Shown here: positions 1 through 5,435 of the stretch, in pieces | Layout: the number at the start of each line of letters is the position of its first letter | Numbering within the stretch: position 1 is the first letter of the stretch | Origin: Myxococcales bacterium | Lineage (GTDB): Bacteria; Myxococcota; Myxococcia; Myxococcales; Anaeromyxobacteraceae | NCBI GenBank assembly: GCA_021848865.1 | Contig: JAJZTO010000211.1 | Coordinates: 1-5,435, forward strand | Direction of reading: 5' to 3' | DNA: 5,435 nt | Notes under the pieces: model-generated | Seen by the model: the letters and a program-made list of their open reading frames with translations, nothing else | What the model was told of the DNA's origin: nothing | The model's database searches: none | Position numbers and translations under genes: made by a program

Positions 1-1
1 C

Positions 2-352
2 GATCTGGTCCTCGACTTCGTCGGGGCCGCCTACGCCGCCGAGAACCTGGCGGCCGCGGCCCCGGGCGGCCGGGTGGTGGTCATCGGCACCATGGGCGGC
101 GCCAAGGCGGCGGTCGACCTCTCGGCGCTGATGCGGAGCCGGGCCCGCATCGAGGGGACGGTGCTCCGCCCCCGGCCGCTGGAGGAGAAGATCCGCGCCA
201 CCCAGGACTTCGCCCGCGACGTGCTGCCGCTGCTCGCCGCCGGGAAGGTGAAGCCGGTGGTGGACCTGGTCCTGCCCATGGCCCGGGTGCGCGAGGCGCA
301 CGACCGGATGGACCGCAACGACTCCTTCGGGAAGATCGTCCTCGCCCCATGA
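2..352 (+). CDS. NAD(P)H:quinone oxidoreductase, PIG3-type zinc-independent medium-chain dehydrogenase (C-terminal part)
   Basis: Only the last 116 residues are in the window; the reading frame is open from base 2 and stops with TGA at 350-352. The visible part is the end of the Rossmann NAD(P)H-binding domain (PGGRVVVIG at local residues 21-29, preceded by DFVGAAY) and then the C-terminal return to the catalytic domain. The block TVLRPRPLEEK (local residues 52-62), followed by LPLLAAGKVKPVVD and the ending GKIVLAP, matches the arrangement I know from the PIG3/TP53I3 quinone oxidoreductase family. These are soluble enzymes that reduce quinones with NAD(P)H. No cysteine or zinc-site motif is seen in this part, as expected for the zinc-independent branch, but the region that would decide this lies outside the window. 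The stop codon overlaps the start of the downstream transporter gene (ATGA), so the two are probably co-transcribed. Family assignment is firm; the physiological substrate is unknown. Confidence 0.88.
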   Translation, partial: DLVLDFVGAAYAAENLAAAAPGGRVVVIGTMGGAKAAVDLSALMRSRARIEGTVLRPRPLEEKIRATQDFARDVLPLLAAGKVKPVVDLVLPMARVREAHDRMDRNDSFGKIVLAP

Positions 353-2448
353 ACGCGCCAGCGCCCTCGCTGGAGCCCGCCGGACTCCCCGAGAACGCCT
401 TCCGCGAGCTGGCCCCGGGCGAGGGGTACGCGCCGGTGGTGCCGGCCGCCGCCGCCCCGCCGGAGGTGACGCTCCGCTCGGTGCTCCAGGGCGTCGGCTG
501 GGCGGTGGTCTTCTCGGCCGCCGCCACCTACATCGCGCTGAAGCTGGGCCAGGGCATCGAGTCGGCCATCCCCATCGCCATCCTGGCGGTGGGCGCCTCG
601 GCCCTGCTGGCCCGCGCCGCCCGGTCCCGGCGCGCCTCCTCGCTGCTCGAGAACGTCAACGTGCTGGCGATCGGGGCCACCTCCGGGATCATCGCCGGCG
701 GCTCGGTCTTCACCATGCCGGCGGTCTTCATCCTCGGGCTGGAGGGGCGCTCCAGCTTCTTCCAGATCATGCTGGTCCCGCTGCTCGGCGCCTTCCTGGG
801 GGTCTTCTTCCTCGCCCCCTTCCGCCGCTACTTCACCCGCGACCTGCACGGGAAGCTCCCCTTCCCCGAGGCCCGCGCCACCACCGAGATCCTGGTGGCC
901 GGCAACCGCGGCGGCCAGGGCGCCCTGGTGCTCACCTGGTCGGCCGGGGTGGCGGCGGTCTTCGACTTCGTCGGCCCCTCGATGAAGGGCTGGGCCGACA
1001 CCTTCTCCACCGGCGCCATCGGCGCCCTCTCCGCCTTCACCGAGCGCACCAGGGCGGTCTTCACCATGAACACCTCGGCCGCCATCTTCGGGCTGGGCTA
1101 CATCATGGGGCTGGACTACGCCGCCATCATCCTGGCCGGCTCGATGGTCTCCTTCTTCGCCCTGATCCCGCTCTTCGGCTGGCTCGGGCCGCACGTGGCC
1201 GGCGCCATCGCCCCGGCCACCGCGCCGCTCGCCTCGCTCGGCGCCGACCAGATCTTCCGGCTCTACGTCCAGCCCATCGGCGTGGGCGGCATCTTCGCCG
1301 CCGGCGTCCTCTCCATCCTGAAGATGTCCCCGGTGATCGGCCGGGCGGCGCGCCAGGCCCTGGGCGAGGTGCTGCGGCTGGCCCGCGGCGGCGCCGCCGT
1401 GGGCGAGGAGCGCACCGAACGCTCGCTGCCCATGGCCGCGATCCTCGGCGGCATCGCCGCCACCGGCCTCGCCATCTTCCTCTACTTCCGCTTCTCGGTG
1501 CTGGCGGGCGAGCCGCGCGCCACCTCCACGGCGGCGGTGGCGGTGCTCCTCACCCTGGGCATCTCCTTCCTCTTCACGGCGGTGTCGGCCTGGGCCATCG
1601 CCATGATCTCCATCACCCCGGTCTCGGGGATGACGCTCACCACGCTGATCGTCACCGCGGTGGCGCTCTCGGCGCTGGGGCTCTCCGGCCAGTCGGGGAT
1701 GATCCAGACGCTGCTCATCGGCGGCGTGGTCTGCACCGCCCTCTCCATGAGCGGCTCGCTCGTCACCCAGTACAAGATCGGCTACTGGCTGGGCGCCACC
1801 CCGCGCCGCATCGAGGTGTCCAACCTGCTCGGCTCGGTGGTGGCCTCCGCCGCCACCACCGCCGTCATCTTCCTCATGGCCCGGGTCTACGGCTTCTCCC
1901 CCGGGCCGGCCCACCTGAACCCGCTGCCGGCGCCGCAGCCCAACGCCATGGCGGCGGTGCTCCGCGGCGTCATGGGCGCCGGCGGCGCCCCCTGGTTCCT
2001 CTACGCGGTGGGGGCGGTCTTCGCGGTGGCCACCGAGCTGTGCGGCGTCTCCGGCCTGGCCTTCGCCCTGGGCATGTACCTGCCCATGGACCTGAACTCG
2101 CCGCTGGTGGTGGGGGCGGGGGTGGCCTGGCTGCTGCGGCGCTCGTCGAAGGACGCGGCGCTGGCCGGGGCCCGCCACGAGAAGGGCACGCTCATCGCCT
2201 CCGGCTTCATCGCCGGCGGGGCGCTGGTGGGGGTGCTGGCGGCGCTGCTGCGCTTCCTCGAGGACCAGCTCCACCGGCCGCTCATCCCCGACCTCACCCG
2301 CGCCCCCGGGATCGGCCCGTTCCTGGAGAGCTGGGGGAACTGGCTGGGGCTCGGCGCCTTCCTGGCGCTGACCGCCTGGGTTTACGGGGTGAGCCGGCGG
2401 GCGGCGCCGGAGCCGCCGGCCGGCGCGCCAGGGCCTGGTCGATGGTGA
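349..2448 (+). CDS. OPT-family oligopeptide transporter (OPT-A), complete
   Basis: This is a 699-residue integral inner-membrane protein with roughly 15-16 hydrophobic segments, for example near residues 45-66, 72-90, 104-130, 137-157, 257-279, 303-325, 361-385, 393-421, 453-473, 491-512, 547-578, 614-636 and 663-681. Family motifs are LPENAF (13-18) with GEGYAPVV (24-31) in the cytoplasmic N-terminus, LLEN (99-102), HGKLPFPEA (167-175), GLGYIMGL (248-255), TPVSGMT (423-429), VCTALS (461-466) and KIGYWLGATP (476-485). These fit the bacterial branch of the oligopeptide transporter (OPT) superfamily, which acts as secondary transporters of small peptides and, in some members, of metal chelates. 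The substrate here cannot be read from the sequence. The ATG at 349 overlaps the previous stop as ATGA. It has no good Shine-Dalgarno at normal distance (a GGGA lies about 16 bases upstream), which suggests translational coupling. The start is supported by the LPENA motif, which sits at a similar position in the paralogue at 3873. The last residues (about 682-699) are Pro/Ala/Gly-rich and overlap the antisense peptidase gene. Confidence 0.93.
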   Translation: MNAPAPSLEPAGLPENAFRELAPGEGYAPVVPAAAAPPEVTLRSVLQGVGWAVVFSAAATYIALKLGQGIESAIPIAILAVGASALLARAARSRRASSLLENVNVLAIGATSGIIAGGSVFTMPAVFILGLEGRSSFFQIMLVPLLGAFLGVFFLAPFRRYFTRDLHGKLPFPEARATTEILVAGNRGGQGALVLTWSAGVAAVFDFVGPSMKGWADTFSTGAIGALSAFTERTRAVFTMNTSAAIFGLGYIMGLDYAAIILAGSMVSFFALIPLFGWLGPHVAGAIAPATAPLASLGADQIFRLYVQPIGVGGIFAAGVLSILKMSPVIGRAARQALGEVLRLARGGAAVGEERTERSLPMAAILGGIAATGLAIFLYFRFSVLAGEPRATSTAAVAVLLTLGISFLFTAVSAWAIAMISITPVSGMTLTTLIVTAVALSALGLSGQSGMIQTLLIGGVVCTALSMSGSLVTQYKIGYWLGATPRRIEVSNLLGSVVASAATTAVIFLMARVYGFSPGPAHLNPLPAPQPNAMAAVLRGVMGAGGAPWFLYAVGAVFAVATELCGVSGLAFALGMYLPMDLNSPLVVGAGVAWLLRRSSKDAALAGARHEKGTLIASGFIAGGALVGVLAALLRFLEDQLHRPLIPDLTRAPGIGPFLESWGNWLGLGAFLALTAWVYGVSRRAAPEPPAGAPGPGRW

Positions 2449-3766
2449 CCACGTCCACCAGCCCGGCGCAGCAGTAGAGCGCCGGGATCACCCGCTCGGG
2501 CGGGTGTCGGCGCCGGAGCTCGGCCACCTTCTCGGTGCCGGCCCGGTAGGCGGGGAGGTACATCCGGCCCAGCAGCGGGTGGCGTCCCCAGGCGCCGGAG
2601 AGCTTGTCGGCCCGCTCCTCCGAGCACAGGTACTCGTTGCGCAGCACCGCCGCCACCTCCGCCTGCGGCCGCTCCTCCTTCCAGGTGAGCCAGGAGGACT
2701 GGTTCTTGGCGTCGTCCTGCAGGAGCGCGAGCAGCGTCCCGATCTGCAGGTCGGCGTCGGGCAGCTCCTCCACCTCGGTGACCCCGTGGGCCATGAGGAT
2801 GGCGTTGTTGGCGAGCCCCTCGGAGAGCGCGGCGCCGCGGGTGTTCATGGTGAGGACGGTGGCCTCGAAGGGGAGCTTGCCGCGGACGTAGAGCCCCTGG
2901 ATCAGCGCGAAGTTGGTGACGTGGCCCGGCACCACCTCGTGGGAGACGAGCTGCGCGAACTCCGGCACCGAGATCTGCAGCGAGGCGTTGATCTCGTAGG
3001 TGGCCTCGTACCGGGGCGAGCCGTCCCGGTCGCGGGCCCGCCCCACGTAGTTCATCGAGCCGGAGAACCAGGCGTCCTCGATGGGCAGGAACTCGATGTT
3101 GGCCCGGGGAACGCCGCGCAGCGAGGCCGGCAGGTGCGGGACCACGTGGCGGCGGGTGCCCTCCTCCAGCTCGGCGATGAAGGCCCCGGCCAGCTGCCGG
3201 ATGGACTTGCGCGGGACCAGCCGCTCGCCGCGCCAGGCGTCCACGGCGGCGAGCAGCTCGGCCGGCGTCCCGGTCGCGTGGCCGGCCTTGCCGAGCAGCT
3301 CGGCCACCCGGGCGCGCTTGGCCTCCGGGCGCGAGGGCTCGGGGGGGCGGCCGGTGGAGGCGACGACGCAGCGCTCGTAGGGGACCTTCGGCCCGCGGCC
3401 CCGCAGCTCCTCCACCAGCTCCCACATCACGCCCAGGCACTCCGCCTCGCCGGCGAGGTAGGCGCCGTGCAGGCCGGGCGTGCTTCGCCCCTCCTCGGCC
3501 ATGCGGGCGACGGCGCCGGGGACGTCCACCGCGGCCAGGTAGGCGTCGAGGGCCGCGGCGTCCGGCTCCTTCGCCGCCACGCCGCCGGTCTCGCGCAGCC
3601 GCGCCGCCGCCGGGTGGGTGTAGGCGGGCGGCAGCTTCTCGTCCGAGAACCAGGAGTCGGCGATGAAGCGGCCGGTGCCGGACGGGTTCATCACGTCGCC
3701 GCCCCAGAGCGTGTCGATCGCCAGGATGGCGTTGGCGGCGTTCAGGGCGCTGCGCTTCGCGGGCAT
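2294..3766 (-). CDS. Putative zinc metallopeptidase with HExxPGH motif (DUF885-like), cytoplasmic
   Basis: This is a 490-residue soluble protein with no signal peptide or membrane segment. The central sequence VSHEVVPGHVTNF carries HExxPGH, with H276, E277 and H282, and the segment LSEGLANNA supplies E316 as a candidate third zinc ligand. HExxPGH followed by an EG(W/L)A segment is the pattern I associate with DUF885-type proteins of the zincin-like peptidases. The N-terminal half (residues 1-200) is mostly charged and helical-looking. The start chosen is ATG at 3766, which has GGAGG ten bases upstream. A GTG at 3838 would give 514 residues, but the added residues would cover the likely promoter. 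The 3' end runs 155 bp into the transporter gene on the other strand. From about residue 448 the protein becomes a Pro/Arg/Ser tail, unlike the well-mixed sequence before it (up to TIDQALARR), so the tail is probably not part of the fold. Lying between two OPT transporters, it may process imported peptides; that role is inferred. The exact family is less certain than the metalloenzyme call. Confidence 0.8.
   Translation of the reverse strand: MPAKRSALNAANAILAIDTLWGGDVMNPSGTGRFIADSWFSDEKLPPAYTHPAAARLRETGGVAAKEPDAAALDAYLAAVDVPGAVARMAEEGRSTPGLHGAYLAGEAECLGVMWELVEELRGRGPKVPYERCVVASTGRPPEPSRPEAKRARVAELLGKAGHATGTPAELLAAVDAWRGERLVPRKSIRQLAGAFIAELEEGTRRHVVPHLPASLRGVPRANIEFLPIEDAWFSGSMNYVGRARDRDGSPRYEATYEINASLQISVPEFAQLVSHEVVPGHVTNFALIQGLYVRGKLPFEATVLTMNTRGAALSEGLANNAILMAHGVTEVEELPDADLQIGTLLALLQDDAKNQSSWLTWKEERPQAEVAAVLRNEYLCSEERADKLSGAWGRHPLLGRMYLPAYRAGTEKVAELRRRHPPERVIPALYCCAGLVDVVTIDQALARRPAAPAPPAGSPRKPRRSAPGRRRAPASSPSSPGTGRSRGRG
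2393..2420. terminator. GC-rich hairpin at the convergent gene ends (possible bidirectional terminator)
   Basis: GCCGGCGG (2393-2400) is exactly complementary to CCGCCGGC (2413-2420), giving an 8-bp all-GC stem with a 12-base loop. An alternative inner stem pairs GGCGGC (2400-2405) with GCCGCC (2412-2417). It lies within the last codons of OPT-A and opposite the start of the Pro/Arg tail of the peptidase, where both transcripts end. There is no T-run on either side, so if it works it is not a classical intrinsic terminator. Such stems arise easily by chance at this GC content. Confidence 0.25.
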
Positions 3767-3776
3767 GTCGATCGAG

Positions 3777-3781
3777 CCTCC
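3777..3781 (-). promoter_or_regulatory. Ribosome binding site of the peptidase gene
   Basis: On the minus strand this reads GGAGG, ten bases before the ATG at 3766. The spacing is slightly long but usable. It decides the start: the alternative GTG at 3838 has no comparable purine stretch in front of it. Confidence 0.6.
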
Positions 3782-3792
3782 GTCGGGGGCGG

Positions 3793-3798
3793 ACGATA
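3793..3798 (-). promoter_or_regulatory. Possible extended -10 element for the peptidase gene
   Basis: The minus strand reads TGCTATCGT here, resembling an extended -10 (TGn followed by TATnnT). It would place the transcription start near 3787, giving a short leader that still contains the GGAGG. No convincing -35 is found 16-18 bases upstream, so this is only a candidate. Confidence 0.3.
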
Positions 3799-3823
3799 GC
3801 ACGCCGATGCGCGGCGGACCGGC

Positions 3824-3829
3824 TAGACT
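3824..3829 (+). promoter_or_regulatory. Possible -10 element for OPT-B
   Basis: TAGACT shares the first, second and last bases of the TATAAT consensus and lies in a small AT-richer patch of the divergent gap. A start near 3836 would put the dyad at 3845-3859 just inside the transcript. No clear -35 is present at 16-18 bases upstream. Confidence 0.28.
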
Positions 3830-3844
3830 GCGGCGCACCGATAC

Positions 3845-3859
3845 GGGGCGTGACGCCCC
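3845..3859. promoter_or_regulatory. Perfect 7-bp dyad in the OPT-B leader
   Basis: GGGGCGTGACGCCCC is a perfect inverted repeat: GGGGCGT and ACGCCCC around a single central G. In DNA it could be an operator for a dimeric regulator. In RNA it could fold as a 6-bp stem with a TGA loop, ending five bases before the GGAGG of OPT-B. It lies downstream of the possible -10 at 3824, a position suited to repression or control of translation. It is not followed by a T-run, so an intrinsic terminator is unlikely. Confidence 0.45.
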
Positions 3860-3863
3860 TCCC

Positions 3864-3868
3864 GGAGG
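3864..3868 (+). promoter_or_regulatory. Ribosome binding site of OPT-B
   Basis: GGAGG is followed by CCCG and then the ATG at 3873. The four-base spacing is on the short side but the core is a full match to the Shine-Dalgarno. It supports this ATG as the start, together with the LPENAY motif nine residues in. Confidence 0.65.
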
Positions 3869-3872
3869 CCCG

Positions 3873-5435
3873 ATGGACGCAACCGAGATCCGCTCGCTCC
3901 CCGAGAACGCCTACCGTCCGCTCGCGGCCGGGGAGGGCTACCGGCCGGTGGTCGCCGCCGCCGACCGGGTCCCCGAGTCCACCTGGCGCTCGATCCTCTG
4001 GGGGCTGCTGCTCTGCGCGATCTTCACGGTGGCCTCGGCCTACTCCGGCCTCAAGGTGGGCCAGGTGATGGAGGCGGCCATCCCCATCTCCATCCTGGCC
4101 ATCGGCCTGGCCCGGGTCTACCCGCGCCGCTCCACCCTGCTCGAGAACGTCATCATCACCGGCATCGGCGGCGTCTCCGGCGCGGTGGTGGCCGGGGCCA
4201 TCTTCACCCTGCCGGCCCTCTACATCCTCAAGCTCGACCCGCACCCGTGGCAGACCACCTTCCTGTGCCTCGCCGGCGGGGTGCTGGGCGTCCTCTTCCT
4301 CATCCCGCTGCGCCGCTACTTCGTGCGCGAGACGCACGGCCAGTTCCCCTACCCCGAGGCCACCGCCATCACCGAGGTGCTCATCACCGGCGAGAAGGGC
4401 GGCTCGCAGGCCAAGCTCCTGCTCCAGGCCACCGGCATCGCCGCGGCCTACGACTTCTTCGTCACCACCTTCCAGGTGTGGAAGGAGTTCGTGGACTTCC
4501 GCTTCGTCCCGGCGGTGGAGGCCCTCGCCACCCGCGCCCGGATGGTGCTCTCCTTCGACGCCGTCGGCTTCATCCTCGGGCTGGGCTACGTCATGGGGCT
4601 GCGCTCGTCGCTGCTGCTCTGCGCCGGCGGCGTGCTCTCCAACCTGGTGCTGGTGCCGCTGGTCTGGTTCGTCGGCCGCCACCTGCCCGGCGGCGCCGTC
4701 TACCCCGGCGACGTCCCCATCGCCCAGATGACCGCCACCGCCATCTTCCGGAACTACGTCCGCTTCATCGGCGTGGGGGCCATCGCCACCGCCGGGATCT
4801 TCGGCATCATCAAGTCGCTCCGCATCGTGGCCGGCTCCTTCGGCATCGCCGTGAAGGCCTTCCGGGCCGGGGGCGAGCACGGGCTGGAGCGGACCGACCG
4901 CGACGTCCCGGTGCTGCAGATCCTGCTCGGGGTGGTGGTGAGCGCCCTGGCGGTGGCCCTCTTCCTGCGCGGGCTGGACGGCTCGGCCGGTGCCATGGTG
5001 CTGGGGCTGCTGCTCACCCTGGTGTTCTCCTTCTTCTTCACCTCGGTGGCCGCCAACGCCATCGCCACCACCGCCCGCAACCCGGTCTCGGGCATGACCA
5101 TGCTGACGATCATCATCTCGTCGGTGGTGCTGCTGGAGTTCGGCCTCTCGGGGCGGACCGGGATGTTCTTCGTCATGGCCATCGCCGGGATGGTCTGCAC
5201 CGCCCTCTCGGTCTCGGGCCAGGCCATCACCGACCTCAAGACCGGCTACTGGCTGGGCTCGACGCCGGCCGCGCAGGAGCGGGTGAAGTTCCTGGGCGTG
5301 GTGGTGGCGTCGGTCGCCGCCGCCGGCACCATCTACGTCCTGGCCCGCGGCTACCAGTTCGGCGAGGCGGCGCCGGGCGACGCCCGGGCCGTGCTGGCCG
5401 CCCCGCAGGCCTCCATCATGAAGGCGCTGGTGGAG
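3873..5435 (+). CDS. OPT-family oligopeptide transporter (OPT-B), 3' end outside window
   Basis: The frame is open from ATG 3873 to the last base, giving 521 residues with no stop. It is a polytopic membrane protein of the same OPT branch as the gene at 349 and shares its motifs in the same order: LPENAY (9-14) with GEGYRPVV (20-27), LLEN (89-92), HGQFPYPEA (155-163), GLGYVMGL (236-243), NPVSGMT (403-409), VCTALS (441-446) and KTGYWLGSTP (456-465). In the stretch from LLEN to the FT(M/L)PA segment the two proteins match at 17 of 33 positions by my count, so they are paralogues that diverged long ago, not a recent duplication. Against the complete paralogue, about 160 C-terminal residues should be missing. 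The start has GGAGG at 3864-3868, four bases before the ATG, and lies downstream of a 7-bp dyad. The gene diverges from the peptidase gene across a 106-bp gap. It is likely an inner-membrane secondary transporter for peptides or peptide-like chelates; its substrate is unknown. Confidence 0.92.
   Translation, partial: MDATEIRSLPENAYRPLAAGEGYRPVVAAADRVPESTWRSILWGLLLCAIFTVASAYSGLKVGQVMEAAIPISILAIGLARVYPRRSTLLENVIITGIGGVSGAVVAGAIFTLPALYILKLDPHPWQTTFLCLAGGVLGVLFLIPLRRYFVRETHGQFPYPEATAITEVLITGEKGGSQAKLLLQATGIAAAYDFFVTTFQVWKEFVDFRFVPAVEALATRARMVLSFDAVGFILGLGYVMGLRSSLLLCAGGVLSNLVLVPLVWFVGRHLPGGAVYPGDVPIAQMTATAIFRNYVRFIGVGAIATAGIFGIIKSLRIVAGSFGIAVKAFRAGGEHGLERTDRDVPVLQILLGVVVSALAVALFLRGLDGSAGAMVLGLLLTLVFSFFFTSVAANAIATTARNPVSGMTMLTIIISSVVLLEFGLSGRTGMFFVMAIAGMVCTALSVSGQAITDLKTGYWLGSTPAAQERVKFLGVVVASVAAAGTIYVLARGYQFGEAAPGDARAVLAAPQASIMKALVE

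Noticed and set aside
31..2274. 747-residue open frame on the minus strand
   Set aside because: It is antisense to the oxidoreductase and OPT-A. Its product is almost entirely Gly, Arg, His, Glu, Asp and Ala with no domain, the usual result of reading the complement of a GC-rich membrane-protein gene.
2040..2477. 145-residue plus-strand frame running past the end of OPT-A
   Set aside because: It is a +1 or +2 shadow of OPT-A with a Gly/Arg/Pro/Ala-rich product and no motif. OPT-A itself remains intact through its last membrane segment, so there is no need for a frameshift.
2504..3799. 431-residue open frame on the plus strand
   Set aside because: It is the complement of the peptidase gene. 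The peptidase frame has the HExxPGH motif, a Shine-Dalgarno and normal residue composition, whereas this one is Gly/Arg/Val/His-rich with no domain.
3767..3838. GTG start at 3838 for a 514-residue peptidase
   Set aside because: The 24 added residues have no clear family character, there is no good Shine-Dalgarno before the GTG, and the ATG at 3766 has GGAGG ten bases upstream.
2382..4880. 832-residue open frame on the minus strand
   Set aside because: It runs antisense to OPT-B and then out of frame through the peptidase gene. The composition is low-complexity Gly/Arg/Ala/His and there are no recognisable motifs.
4754..5239. 161-residue open frame on the minus strand
   Set aside because: It is antisense to the OPT-B membrane region, and the Met/Ser/Thr/Arg-rich product is typical of the complement of hydrophobic codons.
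349..5435. Peptidase as a mobile insertion into a tandem OPT pair
   Set aside because: No terminal inverted repeats, target-site duplication, transposase or change of base composition is visible at either side of the peptidase gene.

Overview
The window is very GC-rich and densely coding. Third codon positions are almost all G or C, and nearly every antisense frame stays open. Together with the gene content (a PIG3-type quinone oxidoreductase and bacterial OPT transporters), this suggests a high-GC proteobacterium-like or myxobacterial genome, possibly Anaeromyxobacter-like. That placement rests on composition and general resemblance only. No taxonomic marker gene is present.

Layout, left to right. 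(1) Bases 2-352, + strand: the C-terminal part of a zinc-independent NAD(P)H:quinone oxidoreductase of the PIG3 type, whose 5' end lies outside the window. (2) Bases 349-2448, + strand: a complete 699-residue OPT-family transporter (called OPT-A here), joined to the oxidoreductase by an ATGA stop/start overlap. (3) Bases 2294-3766, - strand: a cytoplasmic putative metallopeptidase with an HExxPGH zinc motif (H276, E277, H282) and a candidate third ligand E316, most like the DUF885 type. Its 3' end overlaps the 3' end of OPT-A tail to tail by 155 bp. (4) Bases 3767-3872: a 106-bp divergent intergenic region with possible promoters in both directions, a perfect 7-bp dyad and two GGAGG ribosome binding sites. 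(5) Bases 3873-5435, + strand: a second OPT-family transporter (OPT-B), paralogous to OPT-A and cut off by the window edge after 521 residues.

Taken together, two paralogous OPT transporters bracket an intracellular zinc peptidase on the opposite strand. A reasonable reading is a peptide uptake-and-processing locus: the OPT proteins would import oligopeptides (or peptide-like metal chelates, which some OPT proteins carry), and the HExxPGH enzyme would hydrolyse the imported peptide. This is inference from proximity; nothing in the sequence shows the substrate. I see no tRNA, rRNA, CRISPR array, insertion sequence or attachment site. No stretch longer than 106 bp lacks a gene.
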